This document shows, in pieces, positions 35,424 to 44,380 of a stretch of DNA of 64,000 nucleotides. The notes under the pieces are model-generated. The model was given only the letters and a program-made list of their open reading frames with translations. It was not told the origin of the DNA and searched no databases. The position numbers were made by a program, and so were the translations under genes. The stretch is from an uncultured Methylophaga sp. Lineage in GTDB: Bacteria > Pseudomonadota > Gammaproteobacteria > Nitrosococcales > Methylophagaceae. Position 1 is the first letter of the stretch, and the number at the start of each line of letters is the position of its first letter. The stretch spans positions 25,179 to 89,178 of the forward strand of contig NZ_CAMYKO010000008.1 in NCBI RefSeq assembly GCF_947259025.1, given 5' to 3'.

Positions 35424-36047
35424 ATGAGCCAGTATTTTCAGATCCATCCCGAGAACCCGCAGCTTCGCCTGATCAAACAGGCCTGTAATATTCTGGTAAA
35501 AGGCGGGCTGATCGTCTATCCGACGGATTCCGGTTATGCCCTGGGCTGCCATATCGGCGACAAAGCCGCGATGGAACGGATGCGACGCTTACGTGATTTG
35601 GATGCCGATCATAATTTCACGCTGGTCTGCCGTGATCTGTCGGAGCTGTCGACCTACGCCAAGTTTAACAATGCCGTGTTCCGGCTGCTCAAGGCACAGA
35701 CACCCGGCCCTTACACCTTTATTCTGCCTGCTACCAAGGAAGTGCCGCGGCGACTCCAGCATGCCAAAAAGAAAAGCATCGGCCTGCGTATCCCCGAACA
35801 TCCCATTGCGCTGGCTTTGCTGGAAGAACTGGATCAACCGCTGATGAGTTCAACCCTGATTCTGCCCGGTGATGATATGCCGATGACCGATGCCGGAGCC
35901 ATCAGCGATGCGATTGGCAAACAGGTGGATCTGATTATTGACGGCGGGGCCTGCGGCGCCGAACCCACCACCGTAGTCGAGTTTTACGACGATATTCCGG
36001 AGATTGCCCGGCTTGGCATGGGAGACCCTGCCCCATTCCAGAGTTGA
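35424..36047 (+). CDS. yciO: YciO family threonylcarbamoyl-AMP synthase-like protein
   Basis: A 207-residue Sua5/YciO/YrdC-fold protein. The nucleotide-binding elements LIVYPTDSGYALGC, PGPYTFILPAT and SIGLRIPEHPIA are present. YciO is a paralogue of TsaC, the enzyme that makes threonylcarbamoyl-AMP for tRNA t6A; whether this copy has that activity is uncertain. It lies 43 bp after rnm and its stop is one base before the acyltransferase start. Confidence 0.9.
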   Translation: MSQYFQIHPENPQLRLIKQACNILVKGGLIVYPTDSGYALGCHIGDKAAMERMRRLRDLDADHNFTLVCRDLSELSTYAKFNNAVFRLLKAQTPGPYTFILPATKEVPRRLQHAKKKSIGLRIPEHPIALALLEELDQPLMSSTLILPGDDMPMTDAGAISDAIGKQVDLIIDGGACGAEPTTVVEFYDDIPEIARLGMGDPAPFQS

Positions 36048-36048
36048 T

Positions 36049-36723
36049 ATGACCCTGAGCCTGATTATTCTGGGCCTGCTCATGCTGGTAGTGCTGGCAG
36101 GCTTATTCGCCGCCCGCGCCGACTGGGGCGGCCCGCACCTTAACTGGCTGGATGGCTGGGCCCGCCTGATATGTCGCTATCTGCACGGGCTCAAAAACCA
36201 GCCGCTGGATCTGCCAGACCGTGGCCCGGCCATCGTGGTGTCCAACCATGTCTCGGGTCTGGATCCGCTGTTGATGATTGCTGCCAGTCGGCGGCCTTTG
36301 CGTTTTCTGATAGCGACCGAGCAATATCAGCGCCGCGGCATGCACTGGTTGTTTCGCCTGGCCGGTTGCATTCCGGTCGACCGAAAAGGACGCCCGGAAC
36401 AGGCGCTGCGCGATGCCCGGCGGGCGCTGGAACAGGGCGAAGTCATTGCTTTGTTTCCCCACGGTAAAATTCATCTTGATAGCGACCCGCCGCGGCCGAT
36501 CAAGGGCGGCGTGTTACGCCTGGCAGCCTGGACTGGAGCGCCGGTCTATCCTGTCCGGATTGATGGCGTCAAAGCGGAAGGTAAAATCATGAGCGCCCCT
36601 TTTATTAAGGATCAGGTCAGGCTGACCCTGCATAAACCACTGTCGATTGAGCAGCCCAACTGCCAAAGCAGTCTCGCGGAAATCGCCCGCGCCATAGAGA
36701 CGCCGGTACCGCTATCATCCTGA
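36049..36723 (+). CDS. Lysophospholipid acyltransferase (PlsC family)
   Basis: A 224-residue 1-acylglycerol-3-phosphate acyltransferase-like protein. An N-terminal membrane segment (LSLIILGLLMLVVLAGLF) precedes the acyltransferase domain. The usual catalytic HX4D is represented by SNHVSGLDPLLMI, and the substrate-binding motifs by FPHGKIHLDSDPPRP (in place of FPEGTRS) and GAPVYPVRI. The FPHGK variant differs from canonical PlsC, so the acceptor could be another lysolipid. The start at 36049 follows the yciO stop; an earlier in-frame ATG at 36004 lies within yciO. Confidence 0.82.
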   Translation: MTLSLIILGLLMLVVLAGLFAARADWGGPHLNWLDGWARLICRYLHGLKNQPLDLPDRGPAIVVSNHVSGLDPLLMIAASRRPLRFLIATEQYQRRGMHWLFRLAGCIPVDRKGRPEQALRDARRALEQGEVIALFPHGKIHLDSDPPRPIKGGVLRLAAWTGAPVYPVRIDGVKAEGKIMSAPFIKDQVRLTLHKPLSIEQPNCQSSLAEIARAIETPVPLSS

Positions 36724-36730
36724 TTTAAAG

Positions 36731-36759
36731 CTTGAAATTGGGATTGATTTGCCCCATTT
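36731..36759 (+). promoter_or_regulatory. Sigma-32 heat-shock promoter of clpB
   Basis: CTTGAAA at 36731-36737 and CCCCATTT at 36752-36759, separated by 14 bp, match the RpoH consensus -35 and -10 elements almost exactly. It lies 33 bp before the clpB start, in the gap after the acyltransferase gene. Confidence 0.9.
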
Positions 36760-36792
36760 GCTAATTAACTTACTTTTTTAAGGGACTTAGCG

Positions 36793-39378
36793 ATGCAGAT
36801 CGATAAATTAACCAGCAAGTTTCAAGAGGCCCTCGCCGCAGCACAAAGCATGGCGGTGGGCCATGATCATCAGTTTATCGAGCCGGTTCACCTGGTACTG
36901 GCGCTGCTGCAACAGCAAAACGGCAGCATCAAACCGATACTCGGGCAAAGCGGCGTCAATGTCCCTGCTTACCAGGCGGATTTGGAGCAACAGTTATCAC
37001 GTTTGCCTACTGTTGAGGGGGCGAGTGGTGATATTCATGTCTCCAAGGATGTCAGCCGGCTGCTGAATCAGACTGACAAGCTGGCGCAAAAACGTCAGGA
37101 TCAATATATTTCCAGTGAGTTACTGCTGCTGGCGCTGGTGGATGATAAAAACCCCGCCGGTGAAGCCCTGCGCCAGCATGGTGGCAGCAAGGCTAATCTG
37201 GAAGCGGCCATAGATAAAATGCGTGGAGGCGAGCGGGTGACCGATCCCAATGCTGAAGAACAGCGCCAGGCGCTGGAGAAATTTACCATCGATCTAACCG
37301 CGCGTGCCGAAGACGGCAAGCTGGATCCAGTGATTGGCCGCGATGATGAAATCCGCCGCACTATCCAGGTCCTGCAGCGCCGCACCAAGAATAACCCGGT
37401 GCTGATCGGTGAACCCGGTGTCGGTAAAACCGCCATCGTCGAGGGCCTGGCCCAGCGTATTGTTGATGGTGAAGTGCCCGATGGTATGAAGCACAAACGG
37501 GTGCTGGTGCTGGATATGGGTTCATTGATCGCCGGTGCCAAATTCCGTGGCGAATTTGAAGAACGCCTGAAAGCCGTACTCAATGATCTGTCCAAGCAGG
37601 AAGGCCAGATTATTCTGTTTATTGATGAAATCCACACCATGGTTGGTGCCGGCAAGGCCGAGGGCGCGATGGATGCCGGTAATATGCTGAAACCAGCGCT
37701 GGCCCGCGGTGAACTTCATTGTATAGGCGCCACCACGCTGGATGAATACCGTCAGTACGTGGAGAAAGATGCTGCGTTGGAGCGCCGCTTCCAGAAAGTC
37801 ATGGTCGGCGAACCCACGGTGGAATCAACCATAGGCATACTGCGCGGTCTGAGCGAGCGTTATGAAGTGCATCATGGCGTTGATATTACCGATCCGGCCA
37901 TTGTCGCTGCCGCGACCTTATCGCATCGCTATATCACCGATCGCAAGCTGCCGGATAAGGCGATTGATCTGATTGATGAAGCTGCCAGCCGTATCCGTAT
38001 GGAAATCGACTCCAAGCCGGAAAGTCTGGATCGGCTGGAACGCCGCCTGATCCAACTCAAAATCGAGCGCGTGGCTTTGCAGAAAGAGAGCGATGAGGCC
38101 TCGAAAAAACGGCTGGAAACACTGGAAGCCGAGATGAAAAAGCTGGCCCGTGAATACACTGATCTGGAAGAAGTCTGGAAGTCAGAAAAAGCCGCGCTGC
38201 ATGGCAGCCAGCACGTCAAAGAGGAACTGGAAAAAGCTCGCCAGGAACTGGATGCCGCCAACCGCAATGCTGATTATGAAAAAATGGCCAAGCTCCAATA
38301 CGGCCGTATTCCGGAACTGGAAAAGCAACTGGATGTGGCCACCCAGGCGGAAATGCAGGAATTCACCTTGCTGCGTAACAAAGTGGGTGAAGAAGAAATT
38401 GCCGAAGTGGTATCCAAGTGGACCGGTATTCCGGTATCAAAAATGCTGGAAGGCGAACGAGAGAAACTGCTGAAAATGGATGACGCCTTACATGACCGCG
38501 TCATCGGCCAGGATGAAGCTGTTAGCAGTGTGGCCAATGCGATACGTCGCAGCCGTGCCGGTTTGTCTGATCCGCAGCGCCCCAATGGCTCATTCCTGTT
38601 CCTGGGGCCGACAGGTGTCGGGAAAACCGAGTTGTGCAAGGCGCTGGCGACTTTCCTGTTCGACACCGAAGAAGCCATGGTGCGCATTGATATGTCCGAG
38701 TTTATGGAAAAACACTCGGTGGCCAGACTGGTCGGCGCGCCGCCGGGTTACGTCGGTTACGAGGAAGGTGGTTATCTGACTGAGGCGGTGAGGCGTAAAC
38801 CTTACTCGGTGATCCTGTTGGATGAGGTGGAAAAGGCCCATCCCGATGTCTTTAACGTCCTGCTGCAGGTGCTGGATGACGGCCGCCTGACCGATGGTCA
38901 GGGCCGCACCGTGGATTTCCGCAATACGGTGATTGTGATGACCTCCAACCTGGGTTCCAGCGTGATCCAGGAAATGGCCGGTGAGGAAAACTACCAGAAG
39001 ATGAAGACAGCAGTCATGGAGATTGTCGGTCAGCATTTCCGCCCCGAGTTCATCAACCGGGTCGATGATGTGGTGGTATTCCACCCGCTGGAGCAGGAGC
39101 AAATCCGGGCGATTGCCGATATTCAGCTGGCGCAGCTACGCGCACGACTGGCCGAACGCGATATCAAAATGACACTGAGCGATGAAGCGCTGGATCTGAT
39201 TGCTTCGGAAGGCTTTGATCCGGTTTACGGCGCACGCCCATTGAAGCGGGTGATTCAACATCAAATTGAAAACCCGCTGGCCCAGGACTTACTGGCCGGT
39301 AATTTCAACGCCGGTGATACTGTCAATGTCGAGGTGGAAGGCGACCAACTGGTATTCAGGGAGTTGGTTCTGCACTAA
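36793..39378 (+). CDS. clpB: ATP-dependent disaggregase ClpB
   Basis: An 861-residue Hsp100 chaperone that, with DnaK, pulls proteins out of aggregates. It contains the N-terminal Clp repeat domain (~1-145), AAA+ domain 1 with Walker A GEPGVGKT (~residue 207) and Walker [11 protein letters not shown], the coiled-coil middle domain (~410-525), and AAA+ domain 2 with [11 protein letters not shown] and [14 protein letters not shown]. Length and motifs are normal. AAGGGA lies 7 bases before the ATG. A sigma-32 promoter precedes it and a strong terminator follows, so it is a monocistronic heat-shock gene. Confidence 0.98.
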   Translation: MQIDKLTSKFQEALAAAQSMAVGHDHQFIEPVHLVLALLQQQNGSIKPILGQSGVNVPAYQADLEQQLSRLPTVEGASGDIHVSKDVSRLLNQTDKLAQKRQDQYISSELLLLALVDDKNPAGEALRQHGGSKANLEAAIDKMRGGERVTDPNAEEQRQALEKFTIDLTARAEDGKLDPVIGRDDEIRRTIQVLQRRTKNNPVLIGEPGVGKTAIVEGLAQRIVDGEVPDGMKHKRVLVLDMGSLIAGAKFRGEFEERLKAVLNDLSKQEGQIILFIDEIHTMVGAGKAEGAMDAGNMLKPALARGELHCIGATTLDEYRQYVEKDAALERRFQKVMVGEPTVESTIGILRGLSERYEVHHGVDITDPAIVAAATLSHRYITDRKLPDKAIDLIDEAASRIRMEIDSKPESLDRLERRLIQLKIERVALQKESDEASKKRLETLEAEMKKLAREYTDLEEVWKSEKAALHGSQHVKEELEKARQELDAANRNADYEKMAKLQYGRIPELEKQLDVATQAEMQEFTLLRNKVGEEEIAEVVSKWTGIPVSKMLEGEREKLLKMDDALHDRVIGQDEAVSSVANAIRRSRAGLSDPQRPNGSFLFLGPTGVGKTELCKALATFLFDTEEAMVRIDMSEFMEKHSVARLVGAPPGYVGYEEGGYLTEAVRRKPYSVILLDEVEKAHPDVFNVLLQVLDDGRLTDGQGRTVDFRNTVIVMTSNLGSSVIQEMAGEENYQKMKTAVMEIVGQHFRPEFINRVDDVVVFHPLEQEQIRAIADIQLAQLRARLAERDIKMTLSDEALDLIASEGFDPVYGARPLKRVIQHQIENPLAQDLLAGNFNAGDTVNVEVEGDQLVFRELVLH

Positions 39379-39384
39379 AAAAAA

Positions 39385-39409
39385 GGCCCCGCACCGCGGG
39401 GCCGTTTTT
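39385..39409 (+). terminator. Rho-independent terminator of clpB
   Basis: GGCCCCGC (39385-39392), loop ACC, GCGGGGCC (39396-39403), then G and five Ts. It begins 6 bases after the clpB stop. An A-rich run before the stem gives a T-run on the other strand, so it could work in both directions. Confidence 0.92.
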
Positions 39410-39623
39410 GCTTGAACATACTATTTCCCATCTCAGCCTTTGTGGTGATGGGCTTTAACCACTATATCGCTGATATAGAGGGTCCTGGTGGCGATTCAGC
39501 CGTCGATGGTGGCCGCCACAGGTAGGCAAACAGCGCAATTGGAAACCTTGTCTCTATCCGGTTTCCTGTCCAAATATGATTAGCGACTGCGTGTTTGTGT
39601 ATTCAACTGCGGCGAGACACTAA

Positions 39624-39641
39624 AGCGGCTTCCCTGCCGCT
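39624..39641 (-). terminator. Possible weak terminator downstream of cynS
   Basis: A 6 bp stem (AGCGGC / GCCGCT, loop of 6) lies 16 bp after the cynS stop on the minus strand, followed by TTTAG. The stem is short and the T-run is poor, so this is tentative. The rest of 39410-39623 holds nothing I can assign. Confidence 0.35.
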
Positions 39642-39656
39642 GTTGCTATCAGCGTG

Positions 39657-40097
39657 TTACCAGGCCTTGTACGGCAGGAACTTGCCGTCCATGGTGACCA
39701 CTACGCGATCCCCCTTGGGGTCTTCCTTACGCTCGACGGTCATATTGAAGTCGATGGCGCTCATAATGCCGTCACCGAATTTTTCCTGGATCACTTCTTT
39801 CAACGTCGGACCATAGACGCCGACGATTTCATACAAGCGGTAAATCAATGGATCGGTGGGCACCGCCTGATCCCAGACCTTGGTCGGGTATTTCTGCAGC
39901 GCCTGACCGACTTCGGCCGGCAGCTCCATAAACTTGCACAAAGCGGTGGCCTTGTCTTCCGGCATGCTGTTCATGCCCAGGCAGGCTGAGGTGGTCCAGA
40001 CTGGTGACATGCCGATGGCTTCACCGATTTGGTCCCAGCTCAGTTCTTTGCTTTCTTTGGCCACGATAATGGCTTCTGTCATGGCGACTTTATCCAT
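39657..40097 (-). CDS. cynS: Cyanate hydratase (cyanase)
   Basis: A 146-residue cyanase that converts cyanate and bicarbonate to ammonia and CO2. The N-terminal helix-turn-helix-like domain is followed by the catalytic domain. The conserved active-site Arg and Glu lie in YRLYEIVGVYGPTLKEVI and the Ser in GIMSAIDFNM. Length is slightly below the E. coli enzyme (156). AAGGAG is six bases before the ATG. It sits 71 bp after an FNT-family channel gene and is presumably co-transcribed with it. No carbonic anhydrase (cynT), CynR or ABC cyanate transporter gene is nearby. Confidence 0.96.
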   Translation of the reverse strand: MDKVAMTEAIIVAKESKELSWDQIGEAIGMSPVWTTSACLGMNSMPEDKATALCKFMELPAEVGQALQKYPTKVWDQAVPTDPLIYRLYEIVGVYGPTLKEVIQEKFGDGIMSAIDFNMTVERKEDPKGDRVVVTMDGKFLPYKAW

Positions 40098-40168
40098 GTT
40101 GACTCCTTCAGATGCGAGAGAAACCGGCGCTGATGATCAGCGCCGGCAGAGGGTGAAAAAATCGGAAA

Positions 40169-41014
40169 TTAAGCTTTAGCCGCTTCTGCTTCAGTGGCTT
40201 TGACTTTAGGGGTACGGGTCGCACCAGGTCTCAGGTGAGTGGCGTAGAGCACACTACCGGTCAGCAACAGACCACCGACCAGGTTGCCCAGAATGACCGG
40301 GATTTCATTCCAGAATAACCAGTCACCGACAGTGATAGGCGCGCCCATCATCATGCCCAGCGGGAACAGGTACATATTGACCACGGCGTGCTCGAATACC
40401 AGGCCAAAGAAAATCAGGATTGGCATCCACATGGCGATGACCTTGCCGCCTACGGTTTTGGAATACATGGCACCGACCACACCGATAGAGACCATCCAGT
40501 TACACAAAATGCCTTTAACGAATACGGTGAACCAGCCGGCCGCACCGTATTCAGCAAAGCCTAATGTGCGGGCTTCGGCAGCACCGGCAAAGGCTTTACC
40601 GACAGCGGTCGGCTCAGTGGAAAACGCCATGGTAAAAGAAATGGCAATCAGGGTAGCGGAGAACAAGGCACCCAGCAGGTTACCCAACGCCACCAGACCC
40701 CAGTTTTTAAACATGCCTGACATTGAGGCGCCCGGCCGTTTATCGAATAAGGCCAGCGGTACCAGAGCGAACACGCCGGTTAAAAGGTCAAATCCCAGCA
40801 GATTCAGAATACAGAAGCCGACCGGGAAAATGATGGCGCCGACAATCGGGTAGCCGGTTTGCACGGCGGCGGTCACGGCGAGGGCTACAGCGATAGCCAG
40901 AATGGCACCGGCCATAAAGGCGCGAAGCAGGACATCCCGCGGCGCCATAAACAGCTTGGACTCACCGGCATCCACCATGGTTTTCACGAATTCATTGGGT
41001 TTTACATAAGACAT
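40169..41014 (-). CDS. Formate/nitrite transporter family channel
   Basis: A 281-residue FNT-family channel with six membrane segments. The central pore histidine is in VFEHAVVNMYLFPLGM, and the selectivity regions FAEYGAAGWFTVFVKGILCN and GNLLGALFS are typical of FocA/NirC. Canonical substrates are formate, nitrite or hydrosulfide. Being directly upstream of cynS, it may carry cyanate, bicarbonate or nitrite, which is inference from position. GGGAGA lies five bases before the ATG. It is the first gene of the operon behind the sigma-54-like promoter. Confidence 0.88.
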   Translation of the reverse strand: MSYVKPNEFVKTMVDAGESKLFMAPRDVLLRAFMAGAILAIAVALAVTAAVQTGYPIVGAIIFPVGFCILNLLGFDLLTGVFALVPLALFDKRPGASMSGMFKNWGLVALGNLLGALFSATLIAISFTMAFSTEPTAVGKAFAGAAEARTLGFAEYGAAGWFTVFVKGILCNWMVSIGVVGAMYSKTVGGKVIAMWMPILIFFGLVFEHAVVNMYLFPLGMMMGAPITVGDWLFWNEIPVILGNLVGGLLLTGSVLYATHLRPGATRTPKVKATEAEAAKA

Positions 41015-41068
41015 CAGGTTCTCCCATCAACAGTAAAGATAAGACAATAAGACACTGCTCTGAGATAA

Positions 41069-41087
41069 TTGGCATATACTATGCCAA
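41069..41087 (-). promoter_or_regulatory. Palindromic sigma-54-like promoter of the FNT-cynS operon
   Basis: Read on the minus strand the site is TTGGCATAGTATATGCCAA, an 8 bp inverted repeat around 3 bases. It also fits the sigma-54 pattern: TGGCA at -24 and TGC at -12 with GG-N10-GC spacing. A start site about 12 bp beyond would give a ~46 nt leader to the ATG at 41014. GCACC (41150-41154) and GGTGC (41174-41178) further upstream resemble NtrC half-sites. It may instead be a repressor operator. Confidence 0.5.
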
Positions 41088-41186
41088 ATTAATTATTTGT
41101 TTAAATACAGATGCTTAGTAAAATTGTATGTGGCGTGGAGAGGGAAGTTGCACCAATTTGAGAGCTGCGTGCCGGTGCTTGCACGA

Positions 41187-43367
41187 TTATGACGCGGAAT
41201 ATTTTTCTTCGCTGTCAGCGATAGTGATATAAGCCTGTTGTTCGGAAGATGTCCAGGCTGAGTCCTCGGCAATGCTGGGTTCCGGGCGGCCGATGTAATA
41301 GCCCTGGGCATAATCGACACCGTACTGGCGTAGCAGCGTCAGAATATCCTTGTTTTCGACAAATTCAGCGATGGTCCTTTTACCCAGGCCCTTGGCCACA
41401 TCGATCAGTGCTTTGACAAACAACTGATCGTCAGCATTTTTATCCAGATCCTTGATAAAGATACCGTCGATTTTGATCACATCAATCGGCAACTGACGCA
41501 TATAGTTGAATGAGGCAAAGCCCACACCAAAGTCATCCAAAGCAAACTGACAGCCGAGTGCCTTGATGGCCGTCATCATCAGCTTGGCCTGATGCAGGTT
41601 GGAGACCGCGGCGGTTTCAGTGACCTCGAAAATCAGTCCGGCCGGGTCAACCTCGAATTTTTTGATCAGCTTTTTCAGCAGCGGCAGCAGGACCGGGGCA
41701 TCGACAACCGAGCCCGACAGGTTAATAGCAAATTTCACTTGCTTTCCCGCCTTTTGCAGCTCACTGAGACGGCGGATGGCCTGCCGGATCACAAAGTGAT
41801 CGATGCTCTGGATCAGGCCGACTTCTTCAGCAATTTCTATAAACTTGCCGGGCATGCGTACTTCGTCGCTGTAGCGGTCACGCATACGTATCAGCACTTC
41901 ATAATGCTGAATGGCATTACTTTCAATATTGAGGATGGGCTGGTAATGCAGCACAAACAGGTTGTTCTCCAGCGCTTCCTCGATTTTGTGTTTCCAGAAC
42001 ACCCGGGTTTCCAGTTGTTCACGGGTCTGATCATCGGCAGAGAAAACATGATACGTGGCCTTGCCGGCGGACTTGGCCTTGTACATCGCCAAATCGGCAA
42101 ACCCCAGTAATTCATGCACCGTGGCATCATGCAGAGGGAAGCTGACAATACCGATGCTGGTGGTGACTTTATGGGTGAAGGTGCCATATTCAAGCTGGAT
42201 TTTTCCCAGCTCAGTGAGCAGTTTATTAGCCAGCGTGATGGCACCGTTCTGATCGGTTTCCGGCATTAACACTGCAAATTCGTCACCGCCCAGGCGGGCA
42301 ACCAGATCGGTAAAGCGGGTTTCGCGCTTGAGCGTTTTTGCCACCAGTTTCAGCAGTTCATCGCCCGCCTTGTGGCCGCTGGTGTCGTTGATATCCTTGA
42401 ACTGATCCAGATCCAGAAATAACAGGGCATTGCTGTGGGTATAGCGCACGGCAGTACGCAGCGACTTTTCAAACTCTTCGATAAATTTACGGCGATTGCA
42501 TAAATCCGTCAGCGGATCATGCTCTGCCATCCAGACCACTCTTTTTTCCGCTTCGCGTTTCTCGGTCATATCGAGACCGACGGACATCAAAACGGCTTTG
42601 TTGGCATTGCTTTCCAGCCGCGAGTGCAGCCAGGAGATTTGTCGAATCTGGCCAGACTGGTCGATAAGCTCGGACTCCTGCTGAGCGATGGAGATGTTGC
42701 CGGCGGTGAGTTCATTAAACAGGGTCTTGGCTTCGGTCCAGTTACCGGCCGGGAATAGGCGGGCGGCATCGTCATCAATAACATCTTTGGCCTCAAAGCC
42801 GGTGATCTTGACGTCAAAATCATTAAACATGGTGATTTTATAGTTGCCATCGACGGTCAGGATAATCAGTTGCGCGGTGTCTACCAGGTTTTTGACAAAG
42901 TCACGCTCGCCCCGCAGTTCCTCGTTGGCCGCGTGCAGCATCCGGGCGCGCTGATTGACATTGTCATCGAGCTGTTCCAGCACGCTGGACAATTGCATGG
43001 AGGCAGTCTGCAGTTCACCGATTTCGCGCAGCCGGGTGTAACCCTCAACCGTCTCGAAAACGCGTCGGGCTTCATCATATTTTTTGGCTGAGAGTAGTGG
43101 CAGTGCATGGGTAATGCGCTCCAGGTTATCAAGCGGACGGGCCAGCGCCTGATAATGCTGAATCGCCAGCAGCGTAGCGAAGACAATTAGTACCAGCGCC
43201 GCTGCCGAGTAATAAAATAGGGTGGCCAGGAGATCAGAGTGAATCGGGATAATCTGGGTGTGAAACAGGTAACTGGATACCGCCAACGCCATCAGGCCCG
43301 CAATCAAGACGCTGAAAAAGGTCTTGAGTGCCGTTTGCCGCTGCAGACTATTACGAGGCGATGGCAT
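41187..43367 (-). CDS. GGDEF-EAL cyclic di-GMP turnover protein
   Basis: A 726-residue membrane signalling protein. Two membrane segments near the N terminus (~14-34 and ~46-68) are followed by a HAMP-like/coiled-coil linker, a PAS domain (~155-275), a GGDEF domain (~285-450) and an EAL domain (~460-715). The GGDEF motif is intact (RLGGDEFAVL), with an RxxD inhibition site five residues before it (RFTD). EAL residues are complete: EVL, NLSG, EVTE, DDFG, IKIDG, AEFVE, QGYYIGRP. Either synthesis or hydrolysis is possible. It stands alone between the FNT-cynS operon and a dehydrogenase gene. Confidence 0.9.
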   Translation of the reverse strand: MPSPRNSLQRQTALKTFFSVLIAGLMALAVSSYLFHTQIIPIHSDLLATLFYYSAAALVLIVFATLLAIQHYQALARPLDNLERITHALPLLSAKKYDEARRVFETVEGYTRLREIGELQTASMQLSSVLEQLDDNVNQRARMLHAANEELRGERDFVKNLVDTAQLIILTVDGNYKITMFNDFDVKITGFEAKDVIDDDAARLFPAGNWTEAKTLFNELTAGNISIAQQESELIDQSGQIRQISWLHSRLESNANKAVLMSVGLDMTEKREAEKRVVWMAEHDPLTDLCNRRKFIEEFEKSLRTAVRYTHSNALLFLDLDQFKDINDTSGHKAGDELLKLVAKTLKRETRFTDLVARLGGDEFAVLMPETDQNGAITLANKLLTELGKIQLEYGTFTHKVTTSIGIVSFPLHDATVHELLGFADLAMYKAKSAGKATYHVFSADDQTREQLETRVFWKHKIEEALENNLFVLHYQPILNIESNAIQHYEVLIRMRDRYSDEVRMPGKFIEIAEEVGLIQSIDHFVIRQAIRRLSELQKAGKQVKFAINLSGSVVDAPVLLPLLKKLIKKFEVDPAGLIFEVTETAAVSNLHQAKLMMTAIKALGCQFALDDFGVGFASFNYMRQLPIDVIKIDGIFIKDLDKNADDQLFVKALIDVAKGLGKRTIAEFVENKDILTLLRQYGVDYAQGYYIGRPEPSIAEDSAWTSSEQQAYITIADSEEKYSAS

Positions 43368-43409
43368 CAGGAAAATCCATTTAACAGATTCTCAGACATA
43401 GGCTTGCAG

Positions 43410-44288
43410 CTATCTCCGTCCGGGACGTTTTTCACTATCAGACACTTTTCGCAAAACCCAGTCAAGCGCACGGTGCGGCAGCAGCCTTTTAAGACTGGCA
43501 AACAAATAGGTGGGAAAGGTCACATAGTAGCGGATCTTGGGACGGCGTGATTCAAAGGCATGCAGGCACTTGGCGACCACCGCATCGGGGGGCAGCGTGA
43601 ATGGCGCTGCCGGGCCGGTTTTCTTCAGGCGCTGCTCCATGGCTTGGTAGATCGGCTGATGGGCGCTATTGTTCTTGTTGATGTGCTCTTGGTATTTGGC
43701 AAAAGCATTGGCGCGAAAGCGGCTGGTGATGGGGCCGGGTTCAATCAGGCTGATATCGACACCACTGCCTTGAAGCTCAAGCCGCAGGGTATCTGCGAGC
43801 CCTTCGATCGCATACTTGCTGGCATTATAAGCGCCTCGGTAGGCCAACGAGACCAGGCCCAGCACCGAGCTGTTGTAGACGACGCGGCCAAAGCCTTGTT
43901 GACGCATAACGGCAATAGCCAGGTTAGTGAGTTGCTGGGTACCCAGCACATTGGTTTCAAACTGCTCACGTAAAGCTGCTCTGCTCAGATCCTCGACCGC
44001 GCCCGGTTGGCCATAGGCAGCATTATTAAAAAGACCATCGAGTCTGCCATTGAATAAGCGCATAACTTCATCAAAAGCCCGGGCGACACTGTGTTCATCA
44101 GCCAGATCCAGTAACACGACAGTAAACCCCTGCTGTTCCAGCCGCTCCTTATCTTGCGGCTTTCTGACCGTAGTAATAAGGTTGTAGCCTCTGACGCGCA
44201 ATATTTCTGCCGCGCGCAGGCCGATACCGCTGGAGCAACCGGTAATAAGCACATTTTTGCAGCGCGGGGGAGGGCTATGTGGTGACAT
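43410..44288 (-). CDS. Short-chain dehydrogenase/reductase
   Basis: A 292-residue classical SDR. The cofactor motif is TGCSSGIGLRAAEIL, followed by NNAAYGQPGAV, the catalytic Ser in VVYNSSVLGLVSLAYRG and the YxxxK motif in YNASKYAIEG. An Arg-rich C-terminal tail (ASLKRLLPHRALDWVLRK) may associate with membrane lipids. The substrate is unknown. It lies 42 bp upstream of the GGDEF-EAL gene on the same strand and is divergent from cheR, with 92 bp between. Confidence 0.85.
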   Translation of the reverse strand: MSPHSPPPRCKNVLITGCSSGIGLRAAEILRVRGYNLITTVRKPQDKERLEQQGFTVVLLDLADEHSVARAFDEVMRLFNGRLDGLFNNAAYGQPGAVEDLSRAALREQFETNVLGTQQLTNLAIAVMRQQGFGRVVYNSSVLGLVSLAYRGAYNASKYAIEGLADTLRLELQGSGVDISLIEPGPITSRFRANAFAKYQEHINKNNSAHQPIYQAMEQRLKKTGPAAPFTLPPDAVVAKCLHAFESRRPKIRYYVTFPTYLFASLKRLLPHRALDWVLRKVSDSEKRPGRR

Positions 44289-44380
44289 GTATTTGCCTCT
44301 TTTATGGCGTTTGGGGTTAATGTTTTCGTTAGCAGGACGATAAATGCTATATGTTTTCTGTCTTTTAATCGCGGGCTGTC

